Shown piece after piece: positions 25,052-33,198 of a stretch of 64,000 bases of DNA. The DNA comes from Streptomyces canus 299MFChir4.1 (lineage in GTDB: Bacteria > Actinomycetota > Actinomycetes > Streptomycetales > Streptomycetaceae), in assembly GCF_000383615.1 (NCBI RefSeq), contig NZ_KB911588.1:248001-312000 (forward strand), written 5' to 3'. How positions within the stretch are numbered: the first letter of the stretch is position 1; the number at the start of each line of letters is the position of its first letter. The position numbers and the translations under genes were made by a program. The notes below the pieces were generated by a model. The model saw only the letters and a list, made by a program, of their open reading frames with translations, was not told where the DNA came from and made no database searches.

Positions 25052-25261
25052 TTATCCACAGCTTGGAGCAATTTCCACAGGGCCTGGGGAAAAGACGACG
25101 ATCTGTGGATAACCCATCGGGTGTTGACGCCGGTACGACCATCGCACCAGCTTCCGCAAGCCTGTTCGCCCCCTGCCTGACCTGCGAAAACGCGGGTCAG
25201 TGCCAGGGGGCACAGCTGTTCCCGCACTGTATGCACAAGATCGGGCACGCGCTGTGGACAA
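25052..25261. promoter_or_regulatory. DnaA-box cluster outside oriC
   Basis: TTATCCACA at 25052-25060 and its inverted copy TGTGGATAA at 25104-25112 are perfect E. coli-type DnaA boxes. TGTGGACAA at 25253-25261 is a perfect Streptomyces box. A weaker ATTTCCACA lies at 25071. The cluster fills the 263-base gap between convergent crgA and rhomboid genes. DnaA-box clusters near but outside oriC have been reported in S. coelicolor, where they influence replication timing; this may be the equivalent of one of them. Confidence 0.75.
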
Positions 25262-25290
25262 CGGCCGCTCACAGGGGGTGTGCGGGCCCG

Positions 25291-26175
25291 TCAGGTCAGC
25301 TGGGCCGTTCTGATCACGATCATGACCACGAGGACCAGCAGAACCAGCGCACAGGTGCCGTACTGCACCAGCGCCCGCCGCTCACGCGGGGCGTGGACCA
25401 TGCCGTAGCCCGTGATGAGCCCGGCGACGAGGCCACCGATGTGGGCCTGCCAGGAGATGCCGCTCCAGCTGAAGGTGAAGATCAGGTTGATCACCAGGAG
25501 CGCGATGATCGGCCGCAGGTCGTAGTTGAGCCGGCGCATCAGGACCGCGGTCGCGCCGAAGAGGCCGAAGATGGCACCGGAGGCGCCGAGCGTCTGGGTG
25601 ACCGGGCTGGCCAGCAGATAGGCCAGGGCGCCGCCCGCCAGACCGGAGACGAAGTAGACCGCGAGATAGCGGACCCGGCCCAGGGCGGCTTCGAGGGGGC
25701 CGCCGAGCCACCACAGGCTCAGCATGTTGAAGCCGATGTGCCAGATCTCCTGGTGCGCGAACATCGAGGTCACCAGGCGGTAGTACTGCCCGTCCGCGAC
25801 ACCCTCGGTGGGCTGGAACGGCTTCGGCGGCCAGGCACCGACGAGGCTGAGGTCCGCCGCCAGGGACGCCTTGGCCTGGATGGCGATGAACACCGCGATG
25901 TTGATCCCGATCAGGATCTTCGTGAAGAGGCGGGGATCGGCCGTGACCGTACCTCCCGCGATGGTGCGCGGCCTCGCCGTGGCCGGAGCCGGGCCGCTGC
26001 CGCCCCCGTCGCGCACGCATTCGGGGCAATGGAAACCGACGGAGGCGCTGACCATGCACTCGGGGCAGATCGGGCGCTCGCAGCGGGTGCAGCGGATGCC
26101 GGTCTCACGGTCCGGGTGCCGGTAGCAGCCAGGCAGGTTCTGGGCCTCCGGTGAAGTGCCCGCCTCCTGATTCAT
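25291..26175 (-). CDS. Rhomboid family intramembrane serine protease with N-terminal zinc finger
   Basis: A 294-residue protein. The N-terminal 65 residues hold a B-box-like zinc finger (CYRH, CTRC, CPEC, HCPEC). A six- or seven-helix rhomboid core follows: the first helix ILIGINIAVFIAIQA, the conserved WHIGFNMLSLWWLG loop, the catalytic Ser in GASGAIFG, and the catalytic His in AHIGGLVAG. It would cleave single-span membrane proteins in the bilayer. ATG at 26175 with GGGGAT upstream is preferred to a longer start at 26229 that runs into an inverted repeat. Natural substrate unknown. Confidence 0.9.
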   Translation of the reverse strand: MNQEAGTSPEAQNLPGCYRHPDRETGIRCTRCERPICPECMVSASVGFHCPECVRDGGGSGPAPATARPRTIAGGTVTADPRLFTKILIGINIAVFIAIQAKASLAADLSLVGAWPPKPFQPTEGVADGQYYRLVTSMFAHQEIWHIGFNMLSLWWLGGPLEAALGRVRYLAVYFVSGLAGGALAYLLASPVTQTLGASGAIFGLFGATAVLMRRLNYDLRPIIALLVINLIFTFSWSGISWQAHIGGLVAGLITGYGMVHAPRERRALVQYGTCALVLLVLVVMIVIRTAQLT

Positions 26176-26217
26176 GCCATCCCCTAACTCGCCCTGAGCC
26201 GTCGTGCCCACATGCAC

Positions 26218-26249
26218 CGCCCCGCTCATCCTTACGGTTGAGCGGGGCG
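26218..26249 (-). terminator. Inverted repeat between cyclophilin and rhomboid genes
   Basis: An 11-base perfect stem CGCCCCGCTCA and its complement with a 10-base loop lies 31 bases past the cyclophilin stop on the minus strand. There is no T tract on that strand, so termination may be partial. Confidence 0.55.
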
Positions 26250-26280
26250 TTTGGTTCCCTTCGCGGCGGTTGCCCGGGGC

Positions 26281-26814
<534 letters not shown>

Positions 26815-27056
26815 GATCTGCCTTCCGTTGTCTTCTTGTGCCCGACCGATCCTCGCACGGATCCGGCCGAGGAGAGTCCGGGCAGGGGCGCGGAGCGGCG
26901 ATCCGTGGCATTGTCGTCGACAAGCTCCTGTTGCCACGTATTCATCCGTTATTGATCCGGATGCCCGCCCTCAGGTGCCGGGCTGCGCTCCGGCAGGCAT
27001 GATCCGTAAAAGGGTGGAAAGTCGAATTACCGTACGCCACCGAGGAGGAGGATCCC

Positions 27057-27758
27057 GTGACCCGCATCGACAGCGTGCGCGCCGCGACCGGCTCGGCGAA
27101 GGACAGCGTGCTGCACGCCGCGGAAGTGGTGGCGCCCTACGCCGACACGGCAAAGGACAAGGCCTCGCACTACGCGACGGAGGCACGCGTACGGCTCGCG
27201 CCCAAGGTCTCCCTTGCGGCCGAGCAGGCGCGTGTCCAGTACGGCGCTCATCTCGCGCCGCGTCTGGAGCAGGCCCGTACGCATGTTCCGCCGAAGGTCG
27301 ACCAGGCCGCCCACGAGGCCGCCGAACGCACCCGAAAGGCAGCTCGGCAGGCCGCCGACTATTCCCGCCCGAGGATCGAGCAGGCCGTCGCCGCGGCCGG
27401 CCCGGTCCGTGAGGAGGCCGCAGCCCGCAGCGTGGCCGCACTGGCCGCACTGCGCGGCCAGATCTCGCCCAAGGAGGTCCAGAAGCTGGTCCGCAAGCAC
27501 GAGCGGCGGGCCCGCGCAGGACGGCTTGCCAAGGCGCTGGCGGTGGCGGGCATCGTCGCGGGCGGCGCCTACGCCGCCTGGAAGTGGTGGGACAAGCAGG
27601 CCAACCCCGACTGGCTGGTCGAGCCGCCCGCCGCGACCGAGGTGCCCGAGACGGGCCGGCTGACGTCCGTGGACGGCACCGGCCAGTCCGTCCTCGACCC
27701 GGAGGTCGAGGCGAAGGAGGCCGAGGAGGACGCCGCAAGGCACGACGAAGGGCGCTGA
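27057..27758 (+). CDS. DUF5324 family protein
   Basis: A 233-residue Ala/Lys/Arg-rich protein of an actinobacterial family of unknown role. Residues 1-150 are repetitive amphipathic helix resembling LEA/apolipoprotein-like repeats (AKDKASHYATEARVRLAPKV, EAAERTRKAARQAADYS). A hydrophobic segment (AKALAVAGIVAGGAYAAWKWW) lies near residues 165-185, and an acidic tail follows. GTG at 27057 has a strong GAGGAGGAG upstream. It is monocistronic, with a hairpin 22 bases after the stop. Function not known; the helix pattern suggests membrane or DNA surface association, which is inference. Confidence 0.8.
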   Translation: MTRIDSVRAATGSAKDSVLHAAEVVAPYADTAKDKASHYATEARVRLAPKVSLAAEQARVQYGAHLAPRLEQARTHVPPKVDQAAHEAAERTRKAARQAADYSRPRIEQAVAAAGPVREEAAARSVAALAALRGQISPKEVQKLVRKHERRARAGRLAKALAVAGIVAGGAYAAWKWWDKQANPDWLVEPPAATEVPETGRLTSVDGTGQSVLDPEVEAKEAEEDAARHDEGR

Positions 27759-27780
27759 CGCCGAAACCGGCGTGTACCAG

Positions 27781-27809
27781 CGGTGGGGCGGAAGTTCTCC
27801 GCCCCACCG
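27781..27809 (+). terminator. Terminator hairpin after DUF5324 gene
   Basis: A 12-base perfect stem CGGTGGGGCGGA and its complement with a 5-base loop begins 22 bases past the stop. The T tail is weak, as is common in Streptomyces. Confidence 0.7.
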
Positions 27810-27907
27810 TCATGTTCACCCGACGGTGTGAGCGAACCGGTACGGCAGGGCTTCCGTGCACCACAGTCGCGGGGACACCTCTGCCCACCGGACGGACCGC
27901 CGCCCTG

Positions 27908-28858
27908 ATGAACCCCTCGCGCCGCGGGCCGCTCGCCCTGGCCGCCGTACTGCTGCTCCTGGCCTCGGCCTGCACCGCCCGCGCCCCCGAGCCCGCAGCG
28001 ACTTCCGCGTACGGCGCGTACGTCGGTTACGAGCCCGCCGACGTGGGCCGTCTCGACGCGTTCGGCGCCTGGCTCGGCGGACCGGCCCCCCGGGTCGGGC
28101 ACGTGTACCTGCCCGGCGACCGCTGGAGCAACATCGAGGGAGCACCGGGCTACCTGGAGGCCTGGGCGTCCTGGCGACGAGCCGACCCGCGGCGCATGTT
28201 CGTCCTGGACGTGCCGATGCTGGAACACACCGAGGCCCACCTCCCCGACAGCACGGTCCGCGAGGAACTCCGGCGCGGTGCGAAAGGCGACTACGACGGC
28301 CATTTCCGCGCCCTGGCCCGGCGGTTGACGGCTCTCGGCGTCCCGGACACGATCGTCGTCCTCGGCTGGGAGATGAACGGCACCACCTACACCCACCGCT
28401 GCGGCCCGGACCCGGCCGCGTGGAAGGCGTACTGGACGAGGATCGTGCGGGCGATGCGCTCGGTGCCCGGCCGGCGCCTCCGCTTCGAGTTCACGCCCAA
28501 CCGCGGCCGCGACGCGATCCCGTGGCCGCGTTGCTATCCGGGCGACGAGGTCGTCGACATCATCGGCATGGACGCCTACGACGCCCCGCGCGGCCTGCGC
28601 TTCTCCGACCAGGTGAGCGAGCCGTACGGCCTGCGCGCCCACGTCAGCTTCGCCCGCGCCCACCGCAAACCCTTCTCCTACCAGGAGTGGGGCCTGTACG
28701 AGAACGGCGACGACCCGGCGTACATGCGCGGCATGCTCACCTGGTTCGCCCGGCAGCGTCCCCTCTACCAGGCCATCACGGACTACTGCCCGCACGGCGT
28801 GTGGGGCTGCCGGGCCCATCCGAGGTCGGCTGCGGTGTATCGCTCGCTGATGAGGTAG
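27908..28858 (+). CDS. Lipoprotein glycoside hydrolase, GH26-like
   Basis: A 316-residue exported enzyme. A basic start and hydrophobic stretch lead to a lipobox (LLLLASAC, Cys at about residue 22), so it should be lipid-anchored outside the membrane. The body resembles family 26 glycosidases (beta-mannanase fold). The candidate acid/base Glu lies in VLGWEMNGTTY and the candidate nucleophile Glu in SYQEWGLYE, near the usual spacing. ATG at 27908 starts the signal peptide; the frame is open upstream but not protein-like. Substrate is not evident. Confidence 0.78.
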   Translation: MNPSRRGPLALAAVLLLLASACTARAPEPAATSAYGAYVGYEPADVGRLDAFGAWLGGPAPRVGHVYLPGDRWSNIEGAPGYLEAWASWRRADPRRMFVLDVPMLEHTEAHLPDSTVREELRRGAKGDYDGHFRALARRLTALGVPDTIVVLGWEMNGTTYTHRCGPDPAAWKAYWTRIVRAMRSVPGRRLRFEFTPNRGRDAIPWPRCYPGDEVVDIIGMDAYDAPRGLRFSDQVSEPYGLRAHVSFARAHRKPFSYQEWGLYENGDDPAYMRGMLTWFARQRPLYQAITDYCPHGVWGCRAHPRSAAVYRSLMR

Positions 28859-28930
28859 GCCGGTCGAGCGGACGACGCCCGGCGGCCGCGTTCCGAACCC
28901 GCGTTCCGAACCGCTTCCACCGCGCGCACG

Positions 28931-28968
28931 AAAAACCCCTCCGCCCGCGTATTCGCAGGTCGGAGGGG
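28931..28968 (-). terminator. Terminator of tRNA-Ala
   Basis: On the minus strand, CCCCTCCG and CGGAGGGG form an 8-base stem across a GC-rich loop, followed by TTTTTCG, just 3' of the tRNA. Confidence 0.8.
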
Positions 28969-28978
28969 ATTCCTGGGG

Positions 28979-29051
28979 TGGAGCCTAGGGGAGTCGAACC
29001 CCTGACATCTGCCATGCAAAGACAGCGCTCTACCAACTGAGCTAAGGCCCC
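28979..29051 (-). tRNA. tRNA-Ala (anticodon TGC)
   Basis: The minus strand gives a 73-base cloverleaf. The acceptor stem GGGGCCT pairs with AGGCTCC, the D arm is TAGCTCAGTTGGTAGAGC, the anticodon loop TTTGCAT gives TGC, and the T arm is AGGGGTTCGACTCCCCT. The 3' CCA is not encoded (the following bases are CCC). Confidence 0.96.
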
Positions 29052-29182
29052 GTGAAGAGGAACGTCCGCCGGAAGAACCACGTACCGGTGGGCGTCGCAG
29101 ACCAGAGTACCGGGTCATCCCCGGGATTCCGCAAAAGGGATTGGGGGTCCCCGCGAACGACCACTCTCCGTAAGATGCTCGG

Positions 29183-29213
29183 CGTGGTTCGCTGTCGCGA
29201 ACCACGGTTTTTT
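29183..29213 (+). terminator. Terminator-like hairpin in the leader of the HTH-kinase locus
   Basis: CGTGGTTCGC-TGTC-GCGAACCACG is a perfect 10-base stem with a 4-base loop followed at once by G and six T. It lies between a TAAGAT (-10-like, 29171-29176) and the HTH start codon at 29237. It reads on the plus strand where no gene ends nearby. It could be an attenuator, or the inverted repeat could be an operator for the downstream regulator. Confidence 0.65.
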
Positions 29214-29236
29214 GGGGAAGCGATGGGGAGACGCAC

Positions 29237-29785
29237 ATGGACGCCGCACAGCAGGAAGCGACCGCAAGAGCGCGGGAACTGCAGCGGAACTGGTACGGGG
29301 AGCCGCTGGGGGCGCTCTTCCGTAAGCTCATAGAGGACCTGGGCCTCAATCAGGCCCGGCTCGCGGGGGTGCTGGGACTGTCCGCTCCGATGCTGTCACA
29401 GCTGATGAGCGGTCAGCGGGCGAAGATCGGCAATCCCGCCGTGGTCCAGCGGGTGCAGCTGCTGCAGGACCTGGCGGGGCAGGTCGCGGACGGCAGCGTG
29501 AGCGCGGCCGAGGCGACGGAGCGCATGGACGAGATCAAGAAGTCGCAGGGGGGTTCGGTGCTCAGCAACACCACGACCACGACGAGCAGTTCGGGTGCGC
29601 CGACGGTCAAGCGGGTCGTCCGCGAGATCCAGTCGCTGCTGCGCTCGGTCGCCGCCGCCGGAGACATCATCGACGCCGCCGACACTCTCGCCCCGACCCA
29701 CCCGGAACTGGCAGAGTTCCTCCGGGTCTACGGCGCCGGCCGCACCTCCGACGCGGTCACGCACTACCAGTCCCACCAGAACTGA
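29237..29785 (+). CDS. Helix-turn-helix DNA-binding protein
   Basis: A 182-residue regulator. An XRE-like helix-turn-helix lies at residues 25-65 (LIEDLGLNQARLAGVLGLSAPMLSQLMSG). A Ser/Thr-rich linker follows (NTTTTTSSSGAP), then a helical C-terminal domain (KRVVREIQSLLRSVAAAGDII, HPELAEFLRVYGAG). ATG at 29237 has GGGGAG 6 bases upstream. It precedes the kinase gene by 233 bases on the same strand, an arrangement that I believe recurs in Streptomyces. The upstream inverted repeat at 29183 is a natural candidate for autoregulation. Ligand and targets unknown. Confidence 0.82.
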   Translation: MDAAQQEATARARELQRNWYGEPLGALFRKLIEDLGLNQARLAGVLGLSAPMLSQLMSGQRAKIGNPAVVQRVQLLQDLAGQVADGSVSAAEATERMDEIKKSQGGSVLSNTTTTTSSSGAPTVKRVVREIQSLLRSVAAAGDIIDAADTLAPTHPELAEFLRVYGAGRTSDAVTHYQSHQN

Positions 29786-30018
29786 GCCGTCCGCCCGGTC
29801 ACCGAAGGGGGTTCGGCAGCCGGGGCGGTGCCGGTGCCAGGGAGGAGCGCGGGGGGTCGCGCTCCTCACCGGCGGGCGACATACGGGGGTGTGTCGGCCG
29901 CCGAGGAGACGAGGAACACGGGGCCGTATCTCTCATCCGGGAGGCCACGAGGGGTCGTATCGCTCATCGCGGGGGAAGCAAGGGGGGTAAGCCGCAGGGG
30001 GAGGAGCGACACAGAGTC

Positions 30019-32940
30019 ATGGGCGAGGTGTTCGCCGGCCGGTACGAACTGGCCGATCCGATCGGACGCGGAGGCGTCGGCGCCGTCTGGCGTGCCTGGG
30101 ACCACCGGCGCCGCCGGTACGTGGCCGCCAAGGTCCTCCTGCAGAGCGACGCCCACTCCCTGCTGCGCTTCGTCCGCGAACAGGCCCTGCGGATCGACCA
30201 CCCCCATGTCCTCGCGCCCGCCAGCTGGGCCGCCGACGACGACAAGGTCCTGTTCACCATGGACCTGGTCGCCGGCGGCTCGCTGGTCCATCTGATCGGG
30301 GACTACGGCCCCCTGCCGCCCGCCTTCGTCTGCACCCTGCTCGACCAACTCCTCGCGGGGCTGGCCGCGGTGCACGCGGAAGGTGTCGTGCACCGTGACA
30401 TCAAGCCCGCCAACATCCTGCTCGAAGCCACCGGCACGGCCCGCCCGCGGCTGCGGCTGTCCGACTTCGGCATCGCCATGCGGCTGGGCGAACCCCGCCT
30501 GACCGAGACCAACCTCGTCGTGGGCACGCCCGGTTATCTCGCCCCCGAGCAGATGATGGGCGCGGAACCGGACTTCCCCGCCGACCTGTTCGCCGTCGGC
30601 CTGGTCGCGCTGTACCTCCTGGAGGGCGCCAAGCCCGACGCCAAGGCGCTCATCCAGTACTTCGCCGCCCACGGCACCCCCGGCGCGCCCCAGAGCGTCC
30701 CCGAACCGCTCTGGCAGGTCGTGGCCTCCCTCCTCCAGCCGGACCCCCACGCTCGCTTCCGCACCGCCACGGGGGCCCGCAAAGCCCTCGCCGCCGCCAG
30801 AGAACTCCTCCCTGACCCCGGCCCCGACGACGAGACCATCGAAATCTTCGACCAACTCGGCCCCCTGCCCCCCGGGTTCGGCCCGGCAGGCCCCCTCAAG
30901 CAGGCACCGGGCGTGGACCCGAACCGGACACGGAGCGGGGGGTCCGGGACAGGGGGAGCGACGGTCTTCGGGATGGGTGAGGGGACCGGCGGTTCGTTCG
31001 GGGGTGGTGGGAGGAGCGGGGTTCCCTCCGGGGGCGCCGGTGGTACCGGGTCAGGTTTCGGTGTCGGAGCCCGTGGTGCGGGAGCCGGTGGTGCGGGGTC
31101 GGGTGCCGGAGCCCGTGGTGCGGGAGCCGGTGGTGCGGGGTCGGGTGCCGGAGCCGGTGGTGTTGCTGGGCCCGGGGCTGGTGCTGGGTCCGGTGGTGCT
31201 GCTGGGACTGGCGCTGGTGCTGGATCCGGTGCCGCTGCTGAATCGGGTGCCGGTAGGGGGTCTGGCGGTGCTGCTGGACCTGGTGCCGATGCTGGGGCCG
31301 GCTCTGGGGCCGGTGGCGGTGGGGCGCGCGGTGCTGGTGAGGTCGGTGAGTGGCCTTCGGGGCCTGGTCAGGGCAACGGCGGCGGGGCTTCCCAGGCAGG
31401 TGAGAGGGGTGACGCGTCCTCCTGGTTCGGTGAAGGACAAGGACAGGGGATGGGACCGCGGCCTGGAGACGCGGGCGAGGCCTACTTCCGGTCCGGCCAA
31501 GGGCGTGGGCCGGGCGGCTTCCGGACTGGGGACACGGACCGGGCCGCCTCCTGGCCCGACGAAAGAAACGGGCTGGAGCCCCGGCCTGGCCAAGCGAGCG
31601 GAACCCCTCCCCGGCCCGGCGCAGACAGTGGGCCGTCCACCTCGCAACCCGAGGACCCGAGCGTGGCCCCCTCCTGGTCCGGCGATGGCAACGCGGCGGG
31701 ATTCCGGCCTGGTCAAGCAGGCGGGCCTCCCGCCCAGCCAGGCGATGGGCCCACCCCCTCCCGGCCCCGAGAGGCAAGCGGAGCGCCCAACTGGTCCGGC
31801 GAAGGAAACGGACGGTCCTCCCACCCCGAGGCGCCAGGCGGGGTGCCCTCCTGGCAGAGCGAGGCAGGTGGCATACCTCCCCAGCCCCACGAGGCAAGCG
31901 AGGCGCCTTATCAGCCCAGCGAGGCGAACGGGGCCGTCCACGGGCACGGTGAGCCGAACGGACCTGTTTACCCGCCCGGCGACGCGAACGGGCCCGCTTA
32001 CCCGCCCGTCGACTCCAACGGCCCCGCTTACCACCCCGGCGATGCCAACGGCCCCGCTTACCAACCTGGTGAGCCGAACGGGCCTGGGTTCCGGCCCGGC
32101 GAAGCGTACGGGGCGGCCTCCTGGCCCGGTGAGGGAAACCAGTCGTCCTGGCCCGATCGAGGAAGCGACCAGTCCTGGCCCGGCGAGGGCAGCGACGTCT
32201 CCCGCCGCCCCGGGGGGAGCAGACCCGTATCTCGGCCTGCTGAAGGAAACACACCCTCCTGGCCCGCGGAGGCGAACTCGGCGTCCTGGCCCAGGGAATC
32301 GAGCCCGGCGCCATGGCCCGAACACGCCGACCAGACGTCCTGGCCCCGCGAGGCCGGCCCTCCGCACTCCCCAGGTACCGCCGCCCCCGCTACCCATCCG
32401 AACACCGGCACCAACGCGTCCTCCCCCACCACAGGCCACGGGACCCCCTGGCCCGCTTCCGCTGACGGCCCATCCTCGGCGTCGGACACCGGCAGCTTCC
32501 ATCTGCCACCGCCCCAGCCCACCGACTCCCGTTCGCAGCCCCCCACTCCATCGGAGCACCAGCCACAACCGCGCCGGCGCCACCCGCATCCACAGGCCCA
32601 AGCACAACCACACCGGCCTGCCACCCCGGCACACTCCGCCTACGTCTCCCCTCACGACCCCACACCCTCCACTCACGTCCTGCCCTCCCCCCAACCCCAC
32701 GCGCCACGCTTCCCCACGCGGGCTCCGGCACCAGCACCGGCCCCGGCCCCGGCCCCGCACCAGCTCCACGCTGATACCTCTACTGCTTCGTACACCGCTC
32801 AGAGCCCGCAGGTTCCACTCCCCGCCAGGTCGATTTCGCGAGCACGCCGCAGCGGCCCACCCGCAAAGGTGGCGATCCCTCTCCTGCTCCTGGCCCTGGC
32901 CTGCTACGCCGTGGGGTTCTGGGCGCTCACCCAGATCTGA
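30019..32940 (+). CDS. Tail-anchored Ser/Thr protein kinase with ~650-residue disordered linker
   Basis: A 973-residue protein. Kinase domain, residues 8-265: glycine loop IGRGGVGAVW, Lys38 in VAAK, HRD at 125-127 in HRDIKPAN, DFG at 149-151, APEQ. All catalytic residues are present. From about 290 to 940 the chain is low complexity: Gly/Ala/Ser-rich with 14-residue repeats, then repeats with regularly spaced Trp, Tyr, Asn and Pro-Gly (NGPAYPPGD, SWPGEGN), then Pro/His-rich. The only transmembrane helix is at the extreme C terminus (IPLLLLALACYAVGFWAL), leaving almost nothing outside. The linker is far longer than in ordinary kinases. GC skew is extreme in the repeat DNA. Confidence 0.87.
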   Translation: MGEVFAGRYELADPIGRGGVGAVWRAWDHRRRRYVAAKVLLQSDAHSLLRFVREQALRIDHPHVLAPASWAADDDKVLFTMDLVAGGSLVHLIGDYGPLPPAFVCTLLDQLLAGLAAVHAEGVVHRDIKPANILLEATGTARPRLRLSDFGIAMRLGEPRLTETNLVVGTPGYLAPEQMMGAEPDFPADLFAVGLVALYLLEGAKPDAKALIQYFAAHGTPGAPQSVPEPLWQVVASLLQPDPHARFRTATGARKALAAARELLPDPGPDDETIEIFDQLGPLPPGFGPAGPLKQAPGVDPNRTRSGGSGTGGATVFGMGEGTGGSFGGGGRSGVPSGGAGGTGSGFGVGARGAGAGGAGSGAGARGAGAGGAGSGAGAGGVAGPGAGAGSGGAAGTGAGAGSGAAAESGAGRGSGGAAGPGADAGAGSGAGGGGARGAGEVGEWPSGPGQGNGGGASQAGERGDASSWFGEGQGQGMGPRPGDAGEAYFRSGQGRGPGGFRTGDTDRAASWPDERNGLEPRPGQASGTPPRPGADSGPSTSQPEDPSVAPSWSGDGNAAGFRPGQAGGPPAQPGDGPTPSRPREASGAPNWSGEGNGRSSHPEAPGGVPSWQSEAGGIPPQPHEASEAPYQPSEANGAVHGHGEPNGPVYPPGDANGPAYPPVDSNGPAYHPGDANGPAYQPGEPNGPGFRPGEAYGAASWPGEGNQSSWPDRGSDQSWPGEGSDVSRRPGGSRPVSRPAEGNTPSWPAEANSASWPRESSPAPWPEHADQTSWPREAGPPHSPGTAAPATHPNTGTNASSPTTGHGTPWPASADGPSSASDTGSFHLPPPQPTDSRSQPPTPSEHQPQPRRRHPHPQAQAQPHRPATPAHSAYVSPHDPTPSTHVLPSPQPHAPRFPTRAPAPAPAPAPAPHQLHADTSTASYTAQSPQVPLPARSISRARRSGPPAKVAIPLLLLALACYAVGFWALTQI
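31066..31149 (+). repeat. Tandem 42-base repeat inside the kinase gene
   Basis: Two adjacent near-identical 42-base units encode GARGAGAGGAGSGA-type 14-residue blocks. Decaying copies continue to about 31260 as Gly/Ala/Ser codons. The G-rich strand is the coding strand. Such units invite slippage, so length variation between strains is expected. Confidence 0.8.
31950..32120 (+). repeat. Degenerate 30-base repeat array inside the kinase gene
   Basis: Five or six 30-base units encode the 10-residue pattern G-[DE]-x-N-G-P-[AV]-Y-x-P. Copies differ mainly at the first, third and ninth residues, and each retains Asn-Gly-Pro. Nucleotide identity between units is high, which suggests recent duplication. 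Confidence 0.75.
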
Positions 32941-33198
32941 GGGTCCGGCACCCCGACAGACCGGCCTCCTGAACGGCTCGCGGCCCCAGGCAGCCCCACA
33001 GCCCTGTCCTGACCCACCCGCAGCCCGGGAATCGCAGTCAGTCGCCTCGCCCGGCCGCACAGCAGCCGTACTCAACCGGACACCCAGCTCCGAGCCCCGG
33101 CACCCCCAAGGCCCCGGCACATTCACCCCTGAAACCTGGACTATCCGAAGCCCCCGAGACCCGACCCGCTCGGCCCCGATCCGCTCCGCCCCGTCGCC

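Noticed and set aside
31066..32120. Repeat arrays as a possible CRISPR
   Set aside because: Units are contiguous, in frame with the kinase and without unique spacers; there are no cas genes.
30896..33126. Very long antisense open frames across the kinase gene (up to 691 codons)
   Set aside because: They mirror the kinase low-complexity repeats on the other strand or in another phase. They lack ribosome sites and domain-like sequence, and GC-rich DNA produces such frames freely.
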